This document shows, piece by piece, positions 35,228 through 44,300 of a stretch of DNA of 64,000 bases; the stretch's first letter is position 1, and each line of letters opens with the position of its first letter. The position numbers and the translations under genes were made by a program. Origin of the DNA: CAVIQK01 sp964613035. Its GTDB lineage: Bacteria; Bacillota; Clostridia; Christensenellales; DTU072. The stretch spans positions 62,001-126,000 of the forward strand of contig CAZTFQ010000002.1 of the NCBI GenBank assembly GCA_964613035.1. Direction: 5' to 3'. The notes under the pieces are model-generated. The model ran no database searches and was not told the origin of the DNA. It saw nothing but the letters and a program-made list of their open reading frames with translations.

Positions 35228-35896
35228 ATGGATTATTTACAAGCAATAGAATCGAGACATTCCGTACGCAGTTACGAAGACAGACCGATAGAAAACGAGA
35301 TTAAAGAAAAGCTTAATCTCTATATAGAAGAATGTAACGTAGAGGGAGGACTACACATCCAACCCGTTTACGACGAGCCGAAAGCCTTCGATTCCTTTAT
35401 GGCGCATTACGGAAAATTCAGCGGAGTGAATAATTACGTCGCGTTGATAGGAAAAAAATCCGCAGACCTAGACGAGAAGATAGGTTATTACGGAGAAAAA
35501 ATCGCTCTCTACGCGCAGACTCTCGGTCTCAACACCTGCTGGGTGGCAATGACCTATAAAAAAGTAAAAACGGCATACGTCCTGGAGAAGGGAGAAAAAC
35601 TCTGCATCGTGCTGGCGCTCGGATACGGCAAAACTCAAGGCGTGCAACACAGAAGCAAATCGATAGAAGAAGTCTCCGACTACAAAGAAGGATGCGAAGA
35701 ATGGTTCAAAAACGGCGTAGAAGCCGCGCTGAAAGCTCCCACCGCGATGAACCAGCAGAAGTTTTATTTCTCTTGTAACGACGGTGAAGTCGCAGCCAAA
35801 GCCGGAATAGGATTCTATACGGAGATAGATCTCGGAATAGCCAAATGCCACTTCGAAATAGGCTCGGGAAAGGGAAAAGAAATCTGGAAAAAATAG
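35228..35896 (+). CDS. Nitroreductase-family flavoprotein
   Basis: 222 residues opening with the nitroreductase start ESRHSVRSYEDRPI (FMN phosphate-binding Arg/Ser) and containing GYYGEKIALYAQTLGLNTCWVAMTY and EAALKAPTAMNQQKFYF. It is probably an NAD(P)H-dependent FMN enzyme. The substrate cannot be read from sequence. It lies 25 nt after the ABC gene with an AGAGGT SD, so it is likely in the same transcript and ends at a shared terminator. Confidence 0.88.
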   Translation: MDYLQAIESRHSVRSYEDRPIENEIKEKLNLYIEECNVEGGLHIQPVYDEPKAFDSFMAHYGKFSGVNNYVALIGKKSADLDEKIGYYGEKIALYAQTLGLNTCWVAMTYKKVKTAYVLEKGEKLCIVLALGYGKTQGVQHRSKSIEEVSDYKEGCEEWFKNGVEAALKAPTAMNQQKFYFSCNDGEVAAKAGIGFYTEIDLGIAKCHFEIGSGKGKEIWKK

Positions 35897-35900
35897 TTAT

Positions 35901-35958
35901 ATAACCGAATGAACGGTTATGAAAAAGGCTAACGATAAGTTTCGTTAGCCTTTTGTCT
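35901..35958. terminator. Bidirectional terminator between the nitroreductase and IMPDH genes
   Basis: AAAAGGCTAACGA (35923-35935) pairs with TCGTTAGCCTTTT (35942-35954). A smaller hairpin (ATAACCG/CGGTTAT, 35901-35920) precedes it. Confidence 0.8.
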
Positions 35959-35980
35959 TTTATCTGTTAACCGCGTCCGA

Positions 35981-37480
35981 TTAAGAATTGTATTTGCTCT
36001 TAATCGTGACGTCGTGGGCGCCGCCTTCAACGATAGATGTGGCGGATACGACGGTGAGCTTGGCGTCGCGGTGAAGTTGCGGAATGGTTATAACTCCGCA
36101 GTTGCACATGGTGGACTTGACTTTATAGAGGCTCTTTTTGACGTTGTCGCCGAGTTTTCCCGCGTAAGGAACGTAAGAATCGACGCCTTCTTCGAAGGTA
36201 AGACCGGACTTGCCGCCCAGGTCGTAGCGTTGCCAGTTACGAGCGCGGTTACTGCCCTCGCCCCAATATTCTTTGACGTAGTTGCCGTTGACGATAAGTT
36301 TTGCGGTAGGACTTTCGTCAAAACGAGCAAAGTATCTCCCTAGCATAAGGAAGTCTGCGCCCATGGCGAGAGCCAAAGTCATGTGATAGTCGTGGACTAT
36401 GCCGCCGTCCGAGCAGATGGGCACGTAGATACCGGTTTTTTCGTAATATTCGTCTCTTGCCGCGGCGACTTCTATAAGTGCGGTCGCCTGTCCTCTGCCG
36501 ATACCCTTGGTCTCTCTCGTTATGCAGATTGAACCGCCGCCGATACCGACTTTGACGAAGTCCGCGCCGGCTTCCGCAAGGAAGAGGAATCCGTCTCTGT
36601 CTACGACGTTACCCGCGCCTACCAAGACTTTGTCGCCGTAGTTTTTGCGGATGAATTCCAAAGTTTTCTTTTGCCATACGGTGTAACCTTCGCTACTGTC
36701 TATACACAGCACGTCGGCTCCCGCTTCTACGAGAGCGGGGACGCGTTTTTCGTAATCGAGGGTGTTGATGCCCGCGCCTACCAGATAACGCTTTTCATCG
36801 TCGAGTATCTCGAGGGGATGTTCTTTGTGTTGCGCGTAGTCCTTGCGGAAGACGAAGTACATCAGTCTGTCGTCCTTGTCCACTATCGGGAGGCTGTTGA
36901 GCTTATGATCCCAGATGATATCGTTGGCTTCCGAGAGAGTGGTGGAAGAGGGCGCGACGACGAGCTTTTCGCGAGGCGTCATGAAGGTCTCCACCTTGTC
37001 GTCGAGGTTCATTCTGGAGACTCTGTAGTCTCTACCGGTGACCACGCCGAGGAGTTTTCCGGAAGAAGTGCCGTCGTCCGTGACGGCGACGGTGTTGTGA
37101 CCTTTTCTTTCTACGAGGTCCAGCACGTCCGCGAGAGTCGCGTCGGGGGTGAGATTGCTGTCGCTTACGACGAATCCCGCTTTATATGCCTTGACTCTTC
37201 TTATCATATCGGCTTCGTTTTCTATGCTTTGAGAGCCGTATATAAAAGACAATCCGCCTTCTTTAGCGAGAGCGACAGCCATTTTGTCGTCGCTGACCGA
37301 CTGCATGATAGCGGATACCAGAGGAATGTTGAGAGAGATTCTAGGCTCCTCTCCTTTGCGATATTTGACCAGAGGCGTCTTAAGAGAAACGTTGGCGGGG
37401 ATGCATTCTTCAGAAGTATAACCCGGAATAAGCAGATACTCGCTGAAAGTTCTCGAAGGCTCTTGTGAATATTTAGCCAT
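35981..37480 (-). CDS. guaB: IMP dehydrogenase
   Basis: Converts IMP to XMP with NAD+, the first dedicated step of GMP synthesis. The 499 residues form a (beta/alpha)8 barrel interrupted by a CBS pair (about residues 105-225). The catalytic Cys loop reads GIGGGSICITRETKG, close to but not identical with the usual GPGSICTTR. SDGGI, MGADFLMLGRYFARF and the Arg-Tyr flap region RARNWQRYD are present. The variant loop means GMP reductase should be kept in mind, but length and CBS domains favour IMPDH. It has an AAGGAG SD and a TGATATCAT extended -10 upstream, and is divergent from a phosphoribosyltransferase. Confidence 0.88.
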   Translation of the reverse strand: MAKYSQEPSRTFSEYLLIPGYTSEECIPANVSLKTPLVKYRKGEEPRISLNIPLVSAIMQSVSDDKMAVALAKEGGLSFIYGSQSIENEADMIRRVKAYKAGFVVSDSNLTPDATLADVLDLVERKGHNTVAVTDDGTSSGKLLGVVTGRDYRVSRMNLDDKVETFMTPREKLVVAPSSTTLSEANDIIWDHKLNSLPIVDKDDRLMYFVFRKDYAQHKEHPLEILDDEKRYLVGAGINTLDYEKRVPALVEAGADVLCIDSSEGYTVWQKKTLEFIRKNYGDKVLVGAGNVVDRDGFLFLAEAGADFVKVGIGGGSICITRETKGIGRGQATALIEVAAARDEYYEKTGIYVPICSDGGIVHDYHMTLALAMGADFLMLGRYFARFDESPTAKLIVNGNYVKEYWGEGSNRARNWQRYDLGGKSGLTFEEGVDSYVPYAGKLGDNVKKSLYKVKSTMCNCGVITIPQLHRDAKLTVVSATSIVEGGAHDVTIKSKYNS

Positions 37481-37650
37481 ATTTATCTCCTTTTTTGAAG
37501 TTTTATGTATGATATCACAAAAGTATCTTTTTGAAAAGCAAAAACCGCATTTATAGGAAATAATCTTTTTGAAAACGTCGGTATTTTGCAGTACGGTCGT
37601 AGAAAACGCTAAATTGTCTTAAAAGATGTCGATTCTTCCTTAAATTTATC

Positions 37651-37679
37651 TTGCAAAAGGTCTCGGGAAAATGTACAAT
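37651..37679 (+). promoter_or_regulatory. Promoter of the phosphoribosyltransferase gene, leaderless arrangement
   Basis: TTGCAA (37651-37656), 17-nt spacer, TACAAT (37674-37679). Six nt (AATAAT) separate the -10 box from the ATG at 37686, with no SD. Confidence 0.6.
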
Positions 37680-37685
37680 AATAAT

Positions 37686-38222
37686 ATGAGGACGATTCTT
37701 GTAGAAATCAACGGCAGAGAGACCGAGGTGCCCGTCGTGGTAGACGAGGCTTATAACGAGGAGCCGGACTTTTCGCTGGACGGTAAGGCGGAGTTGACTG
37801 CGTTTTGCGCGGACGGACTGATGCCGTACGTCAAGGGTGCCGACGTCATACTGACGACCAAGCGGCACGGAATGCTTCTCGGGTACGAGCTGGCAAGGAG
37901 ACTCGGTCACGACAGTTTCGCGGTAGCCAAGAAGTCCGAGAAGATATACATTCTGGAAGGATTGTCCATATCGATGAGAGCCAAGGATGGCAGTATACAG
38001 AATCTCTTCCTCTCTACCGAGGACACCGAGAGACTCAAGGGTAAGAAGGTCGCCGTAGTGGACGCTTTCACAGCTACGGGAGATACGCTGGCGGGTCTCG
38101 AGAAGCTGGTGGAAAAAGCCGGCGGCACGGTTCACAGCCGTAACTTCGTATTGCTCGTAGAGCCGTACGGAGCAGATAAAGACAGTATCAATTATCTGGG
38201 AGTTGTCCCGGAGATAGGATAA
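37686..38222 (+). CDS. Phosphoribosyltransferase-like protein
   Basis: 178 residues from the ATG at 37686. An upstream in-frame ATG at 37671 lies between the -35 and -10 boxes and cannot be the start. The type I PRTase fold is indicated by the PRPP loop VAVVDAFTATGDTLAGLEKL (the usual second acidic residue is Ala) and by KRHGMLLGYELARRLGH. It resembles adenine/xanthine PRTase-like proteins; the base or regulatory role is not known. It is divergent from the IMPDH gene, a purine context. Confidence 0.8.
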   Translation: MRTILVEINGRETEVPVVVDEAYNEEPDFSLDGKAELTAFCADGLMPYVKGADVILTTKRHGMLLGYELARRLGHDSFAVAKKSEKIYILEGLSISMRAKDGSIQNLFLSTEDTERLKGKKVAVVDAFTATGDTLAGLEKLVEKAGGTVHSRNFVLLVEPYGADKDSINYLGVVPEIG

Positions 38223-38303
38223 AAAATATATATTCGCCTTAATCGATGATACGTTCGGAGAGGAAGCTCGGATAAAAGTAGCAAGATAAGCTTGTTTTTT
38301 TCG

Positions 38304-38333
38304 CGCAACCTCTACGGAGGTTGCGTTTTTTTT
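38304..38333 (+). terminator. Strong terminator immediately upstream of the TM1266-ABC operon
   Basis: CGCAACCTC (38304-38312), loop TACG, GAGGTTGCG (38317-38325), then eight T. A weaker CAAG/CTTG hairpin with seven T precedes it. Only 18 nt separate it from the next ATG, leaving no room for a promoter in between. Confidence 0.8.
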
Positions 38334-38351
38334 AGGCGAGAAGGAGAAAAA

Positions 38352-38603
38352 ATGGCAAGAATAGGAGTGATAGCCATAATAATCACGGGCAACAGAGACG
38401 TCGTGCCGGAAGTGCAAAAAATTTTGTCGGAATACGCGGACATAATAATGTCGCGCAACGGACTACCCGACTTCGAACATCGGGTCTTCACCATATCGGT
38501 GGTGGTTAAAGGGAGTAACGAGCGTATTTCCGCGCTGACAGGGAAACTCGGCAGACTGAATACGGTCAACGTCAAATCGGCTCTTACGTCGGTGGAAATT
38601 TAA
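38352..38603 (+). CDS. TM1266-family iron-only hydrogenase system regulator
   Basis: An 83-residue ACT-like small protein with the family pattern: IGVIAIIITGNRD at the start, ILSEYADIIMSRNGLP in the middle and ISALTGKLGRL...VKSALTSVE at the end. TM1266 proteins are usually annotated as regulators of the [FeFe]-hydrogenase system. The ATG has an AGAAGGAG SD. It is the first gene of an operon with three ABC transporter genes. Transcription must cross the terminator just upstream, so expression is probably set by readthrough or antitermination. Confidence 0.85.
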   Translation: MARIGVIAIIITGNRDVVPEVQKILSEYADIIMSRNGLPDFEHRVFTISVVVKGSNERISALTGKLGRLNTVNVKSALTSVEI

Positions 38604-38625
38604 TAAAAAAACAAGGAGAACAATA

Positions 38626-39609
38626 ATGAAAAAATTTGCTTTAACGATAATCGCAACGATTTTAGTAGTAATATTCGCCGTAGCGGCGACGTCTTGCGCG
38701 ACAAAGGTAGACGGAGTGGTGACGATAGGCGTACCCGACGGAGCGCCTCTGTTGTCGATAGCGGAGCTGTATGCGGGCAGAAGCGTAAAATACGCCGACG
38801 ACGGTATTTCATACGAAGTGGTGTCGACCGACCAGATTAACACGATCGTCGCGAAACTGACCAACGGCGAGTACGATATGGCGATTCTTCCGACCAACGT
38901 CGCAGCCAATGCTTACAACAAGGGTTGCGATATCAAGCTGGTCACCGTCAATACCTGGGGCAATCTCTATATGGTCGGCAAGGGCGACACGATAACCGAT
39001 ATTAATTCTTTGAAAGGCAAGGTGGTCTATCTGACCGCGCAGGCGGGAGTTCCCACGGTGATGTTCAAATATATCGTTAATCAAAAAGGCGCGGAGTGGA
39101 TTGAGAGCGGTGAGCCCGTAGAGGGAAAAGTGGCTCTCGCATACGCCGACGCTCAGGTTATAATTCCTTCCATAAAACAAAACAAAACGGAGTACGCGAT
39201 ATTGGGAGAACCCGCCGTGACCAAGGCGTGCAACAACGCAGGTGCGTCCGTCGTGATGGATTTACAAAAAGAATATAAAGATATTACGGGAAGCGACAAT
39301 TACGCGTATCCGCAGGCTTCACTGGTGGCGAGAGTGGATTTTCTCGAGAAAAACGGAGCTTTTATGAAAGAATTCATTAAGGCGATGAAAGAAAACGGCT
39401 CGTTTATCGCCGAGCAGGACCGCTTGGACTTATTTTCCGCTAAAGTTGAAGAGTCAGTCCCCACCACTGCGCTTAAAGGAATAACGGTCGCCACGGCGGA
39501 GAGATGTTTTACGGGCATTTTACTCGCGGAAGAAACCCGAGCCGAAGTCAACGGATTCTTGAGTATATTCGGTATCGAAGTCGACGACGATTTCTATTAC
39601 GGAAAATGA
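38626..39609 (+). CDS. ABC transporter substrate-binding lipoprotein (NitT/TauT-like)
   Basis: 327 residues. An N-terminal signal peptide with lipobox ATSC (Cys about 24) indicates a membrane-anchored lipoprotein. The body has the periplasmic-binding type II pattern of the ThiY/SsuA/NMT1 group (GVPDGAPLLSIAELYAG, YDMAILPTNVAANAY, LKGKVVYLTAQAGVPTVMFKYI). The ligand cannot be told. An AAGGAG SD is present, and the stop overlaps the permease start by ATGA. Confidence 0.88.
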   Translation: MKKFALTIIATILVVIFAVAATSCATKVDGVVTIGVPDGAPLLSIAELYAGRSVKYADDGISYEVVSTDQINTIVAKLTNGEYDMAILPTNVAANAYNKGCDIKLVTVNTWGNLYMVGKGDTITDINSLKGKVVYLTAQAGVPTVMFKYIVNQKGAEWIESGEPVEGKVALAYADAQVIIPSIKQNKTEYAILGEPAVTKACNNAGASVVMDLQKEYKDITGSDNYAYPQASLVARVDFLEKNGAFMKEFIKAMKENGSFIAEQDRLDLFSAKVEESVPTTALKGITVATAERCFTGILLAEETRAEVNGFLSIFGIEVDDDFYYGK

Positions 39610-40358
39610 AAAAGGGAAAGATATTCCTTAATATATTATATCCGCTGATTGCGCTGGCGTTGCTGATAATCGCCTGGGCGATAGCGGCGGCGGCGGTGGA
39701 CGCGGAGCTGATTATACCTAGTCTCGGGGAGACCTTCGGGAGACTCGGAGAGCTGATGTGCGACGGGAAATATTGGTTAGCGGTGCTCAACACGACTTGG
39801 AGGGCGCTGAGAAGCTTCCTGTACGGCGCGCTGTGTGCGGCGATAACCGCGCTGGCGGCATATTGTTTGAATCCCGTAAGGCGCATTCTGGACCCGCTGG
39901 TGTCCGTGCTGAGATCTACTCCCACTATGGCGATAATACTTATCGTCATACTCTGGCTGGGGAGTAAATCTGCACCCGTTTTGATAGCTTTCCTCATAAC
40001 CTTTCCGCTGCTGTACGCCAATTTTTTGGCAGGGTTCGACTCGATAGATAAGGGGCTGATCGAGATGTCCGAGGTGTATTCCGCGAGGAAGTCGGACGTC
40101 GTTTTTAAGCTGTATTTGCCGTCAGTGGCACCGTATGCGCTGGACGGAATGAGAAGCGCCGTGTCGCTGTCCGTCAAGGTCACGATAGCTTCCGAAGTCA
40201 TGGCACAGACCATGGACAGCATGGGACTCTATATGCAGGCGGCTAAAGTCAATCTGGATACCGCGGGACTGCTTGCGTGTACCATAACGGCGATAGTCCT
40301 GTCGTATCTGGCGGAACTGGTCGTGGCAGGCGTGAAAAAACTGACCGTGAGGTGGTAG
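39606..40358 (+). CDS. ABC transporter permease
   Basis: 250 residues from the ATG at 39606, overlapping the lipoprotein stop codon; a longer upstream frame is not supported. About six hydrophobic segments and the SsuC/TauC-type coupling-helix region EVYSARKSDVVFKLYLPSVAPYALDG are present. It forms the channel of the same transporter. Confidence 0.9.
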   Translation: MKKGKIFLNILYPLIALALLIIAWAIAAAAVDAELIIPSLGETFGRLGELMCDGKYWLAVLNTTWRALRSFLYGALCAAITALAAYCLNPVRRILDPLVSVLRSTPTMAIILIVILWLGSKSAPVLIAFLITFPLLYANFLAGFDSIDKGLIEMSEVYSARKSDVVFKLYLPSVAPYALDGMRSAVSLSVKVTIASEVMAQTMDSMGLYMQAAKVNLDTAGLLACTITAIVLSYLAELVVAGVKKLTVRW

Positions 40359-40360
40359 AA

Positions 40361-41035
40361 ATGAAGCTGAACGTTTCTAAAAGTTACGGCGAAAAGCGCG
40401 TATTGGACAACTTCCGACTGGACGTGGACGGCGCGGAAAAAATCGCACTCATAGGCTCGTCGGGTAGCGGCAAGACAACGTTACTCAATATAATAGCGGG
40501 TAACGTCGACTTCGACGGAAGCATAGAAGACGCACCGAAAAAAGTCGGCTACGTCTTCCAGGATCCCCGCCTCATCCCGTCTCTGTCCGTGTACGGCAAT
40601 CTGGAATACGTCATAAGAGGGATAGAAAAGGATAAAAAAGCGCGCAAGGAGCGCATAGAAAATATTTTGGAAGCCGTCGAAATGGCTCCCGAAGCACGCT
40701 CTTACCCCGGAGAACTTTCCGGCGGAATGGCTCAGCGCATAGCCCTCGCCAGAGCTTTTCTCTACCCGTCGGATATGCTCCTATTGGACGAGCCCTGGAA
40801 AGGTCTCGACATAAGACTTAAGCTCAAGCTGACGGAACTTTTTTCCGCCCTGTACGCAAGATCCCCGCGTCCCGTGATACTGGTTACGCACGACCTCGAC
40901 GAGGCAATCGATATAGCGGATAAGATTGTCCTTATTAAAGACGGCGTCAATGCCTATACCGCACCGACCGCGGGGCTGTCGACAGAGGAAAAAGCCGCCC
41001 TGAAAAACACCCTGAAGGGCTTCTTCAGAGAATAA
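40361..41035 (+). CDS. ABC transporter ATP-binding protein
   Basis: 224 residues from the ATG at 40361, two nt after the permease stop, with a GAGGTGG SD. It has Walker A GSSGSGKTTLLNIIAG, signature ELSGGMAQRIALARAF, Walker B MLLLDEPWKGLD and the H-loop VTHDLDEAI. The sequence is of the SsuB/TauB/nitrate group. It completes the lipoprotein-permease-ATPase set. Confidence 0.93.
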   Translation: MKLNVSKSYGEKRVLDNFRLDVDGAEKIALIGSSGSGKTTLLNIIAGNVDFDGSIEDAPKKVGYVFQDPRLIPSLSVYGNLEYVIRGIEKDKKARKERIENILEAVEMAPEARSYPGELSGGMAQRIALARAFLYPSDMLLLDEPWKGLDIRLKLKLTELFSALYARSPRPVILVTHDLDEAIDIADKIVLIKDGVNAYTAPTAGLSTEEKAALKNTLKGFFRE

Positions 41036-41094
41036 TTCTTCTTCGCTTCGCGAAAATTTCCCTAAAAACATCCGATCTCAACTCAAAAAAACAG

Positions 41095-41195
41095 TTGATT
41101 TGCTCCGGAAAGTATCATATAATGATATTATTCGGAGCAAATAATATAAAAATTGCAATCCGGCAAGTCGAGAATAAGTCCTCGACTTTTTTTGT
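41095..41195 (+). ncRNA. Orphan promoter-palindrome-terminator unit (candidate small RNA)
   Basis: TTGATT (41095-41100), 17-nt spacer, TATAAT (41118-41123). A terminator follows only about 60 nt after the expected start: AGTCGAG (41166-41172), CTCGACT (41181-41187), seven T. The -10 region sits inside nested inverted repeats: TTTGCTCCG (41099-41107) with CGGAGCAAA (41133-41141), and TATCAT with ATGATA inside. No plus-strand gene follows, so a regulated short RNA is predicted. It fills part of the 326-bp gap after the ABC operon. Confidence 0.5.
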
Positions 41196-41299
41196 AGACA
41201 GGACTAGATTATCAAAATAGAAAAACAACCCTATTGATACTGAAGAGGCTGCTCTTATTAAGAGTAGACTCGGAAGTGATAGTGCTATGATTAACGATA

Positions 41300-41342
41300 A
41301 AAAACGGCGGCCCGTAAGAACGGAGACCGCCGTGCTTTTTTA
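41300..41342. terminator. Bidirectional terminator downstream of the leucine-rich-repeat gene
   Basis: ACGGCGG (41305-41311) pairs with CCGCCGT (41328-41334), with inner CCGT/ACGG pairing. T-runs flank it on both strands. It ends the minus-strand gene at 41362 and any plus-strand RNA from 41095. Confidence 0.85.
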
Positions 41343-41361
41343 TAGGAGAAAGGATACGAGA

Positions 41362-44300
41362 TTAAGCTTTATAATAATAGTAACTTCTATGATAATAGGA
41401 ACGGAACATACTCGCATTATTATTAGAATTAGATAGATTTATGGAAGTCCCGCCGGTTTTGTTAATGCAATTATCTTGATTGGTTGTGTAGTACCAGCCC
41501 GTCGGGTCTTCAAATTCTAGAGAGGAGAGATTATCACAACCGTTGAAGGCATAATCACCTATACTCGTAACACTATCGGGAATGGTTATACTGGTAAGTC
41601 CTCTACAATTGTAGAAGGCATCACTACCAATACTCGCAACGCCATTGCCAACAGTTATATTACTGAGTTCGCTACAACTGGAGAATGCATAATCACCTAT
41701 ACTAGTGACGCTATTTGGGATCGTTATACTAGTAAGACTGCTACAACCGGAGAATGCATAATCTGCAATAGCGAGAGTATCGTCTTTAAGAGTAATAGAA
41801 GTATTCTCGGGCATAGTACCTTTATATTCATAAGCAATTTTACTTATATATACGACTCCGTTGGGCTGATTATTGTACCAGGCTGTATTATCGAAGCAAT
41901 CCTTATATATTCTAATGCCGTCGGGGATGGTTATACTAGTAAGTCTGTTACAGTCGCTGAAGACACTATAACCTATACTGGTAACATTGTCGGGGATAGT
42001 TATGTCTGTGAGACCGCTACAATGCATGAATGCATAACTGTATATAAAGGTAACGCCTTTACCGATAGTAATACTAGTGAGACCGCTACAATTAATGAAG
42101 GCATAATCACCTATACTCGTAACACTATCGGGAATGGTTATACTGGTAAGTCCCCTACAACTCGCGAAGGCGGAATTACCTATACTCGTGATGCCGTCAG
42201 GGATAGTAACTGAACCTTGAATATTATCGGGTATACATATGAATTCTGTCTTATCTTTATTATAAAGAATACCGTCTTGAGAAGAATAATTAGGATTATC
42301 TTCAGATACTGTTATACTAGTTAGCCCGCTACAATCGCGGAAAGCAGAATGTGCTATATTGGTAACACTGTCAGGGATAGTCACGCTATTCAGTCTACTA
42401 TAACCGTAGAAGACCTCCTTGCCTATACTTGTAACACCGTCGGGGACAATAAGATCGGTGACTAACTCGTTGTTAAGATATAAATTATGAGCATAATACA
42501 GAGGATTGGCTATCTGAGCATATTCTGTTGAAAAATCAAATCCACACCATTTAGCTATGTCCGTTATATATACGGCAGTGAGTCTTGTACAATCTTTGAA
42601 GGCGCAATAACCGATTTTCGTAACACCGTTGCCGATAGTTACGCTAGTCAGTCCGCTACAACCATCGAAGGCATGATTACCTATACTCGTAACACTGTTG
42701 GGGATGGTTATACTAGTCAGTCCGCTACAACCATCGAAGGCAGCATGACCTATACTCGTAACATTGCCGGGAATTACGACGGAAGTTATTTTTATATTTT
42801 CATAGAATGCATAGTCATTAATCCTAGTAATGCCTTCGGGAATAGTTAATCCCGTTTCGTTACCAGTATATTCGATGAGAGTTTTTTCATCTCCGTCTGT
42901 ATGAATAACATATCCGTCTAATGTAGTGGATAATTTAGAAGGAGTATCTAGAGATGTATATACGTCTAAAGCATAATATCCTACGTGTCCGTTATCTACA
43001 CTACCTGCCGAAATATCGAGAGAAGAGAGATTATATACTTCTACTAGATTCCAACAATCCCAGAAGGCATCATGATCTATACTCGTAACATTGTCGGGGA
43101 TTGTGATACTCGTCAGTCCTCTGCCGGAAAATGTATTACTGCCTATACTTGTAATACTGTCGGGGATAGTAATGTGACCTTGGATGTTTATAGGCACAAG
43201 TATAAATTCGGTTTTGTTTTTATTATACAGAATACCGTCTTGAGAAGAGTAATTAGGATTGTTTTCGGATACTGTTATATAAGAAAGTCCGCTACATCCG
43301 AAGAAAGAATTGTCATCTATTAAACTATTACCTGTAATAATTACGTTTTTTAACGATGACGGCACATAATCATCGTTATCATTATGACTACTAGCACCGA
43401 ATATGTATCCGAAGTGTGTATTACTTGTACCATTCTTACTCCTACCTACGAAAGGTATAGATATACTAGTAAGTCCGCTACACCCCTCGAAAGCACTATC
43501 GCCTATACTTGTAACACTATCGGGAATAGTTATATTAACGAGTCCTCTACAATTTAAGAAAGCAGAATTACCTATACTCGTGACACTATCGGGGATTGTT
43601 ATACTGGTAAGACTGCCACAACCGCTGAATGAATAATCAGCAATATTTGTAATACTATCGGGAATTGTAACGGTAGATTGAATATTTTTAGGGACATGAA
43701 TGAATTCGGTTTTATTTTTATTATATAAGATGCCGGTTTGGGAAGAGTAATAAAGATTATCTTCCGAAACTTTTATGTAATTGAGTTTATTACAATCCGA
43801 GAAGACGTTATTATTAATATAGGAAAGACTTTCGGGGATGGTTATGCTGATGAGATTGGTACAGCTTTTGAAGGCATTTTCACCTATACCCGTAACGCCT
43901 TCGGGGATAGTTATATTAGATAAGCTCTTATTTTTTACACCGGTCAACATAAACGCGCCGTTGTTTTTTTCTATCTCCAGATCTTCATTGTTAAGGAGAG
44001 ATTTTTTCAGTTCTTTTTCATAAGAAGGACTGTTGCCCTCAATGACGGTGACGGAGGCTTCGTGGAAGCCGTATTTATCCGTTATGACGACGGTGTGGGT
44101 GCCGGGGCGAGTGAGGTCGACGGAATTATTGTTCAGCAAGGCTTTATAGAAACCGCCGTGCTTAAAGTCCACTCTGTACCAGCAGTCGGAGATGTCCTTG
44201 TCGCCGTATTGATAGAAGGAGTCCTTTTCCAGGACGGTTTTTTCTTCTTCGTCGTCCTCTAGGCAATCCGGCGAGTAGTAGACGTAGGAGAGGAGCTCTT

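Noticed and set aside
37671..37685. Upstream ATG as start of the phosphoribosyltransferase
   Set aside because: It lies between the -35 and -10 boxes of the best promoter and has no SD.
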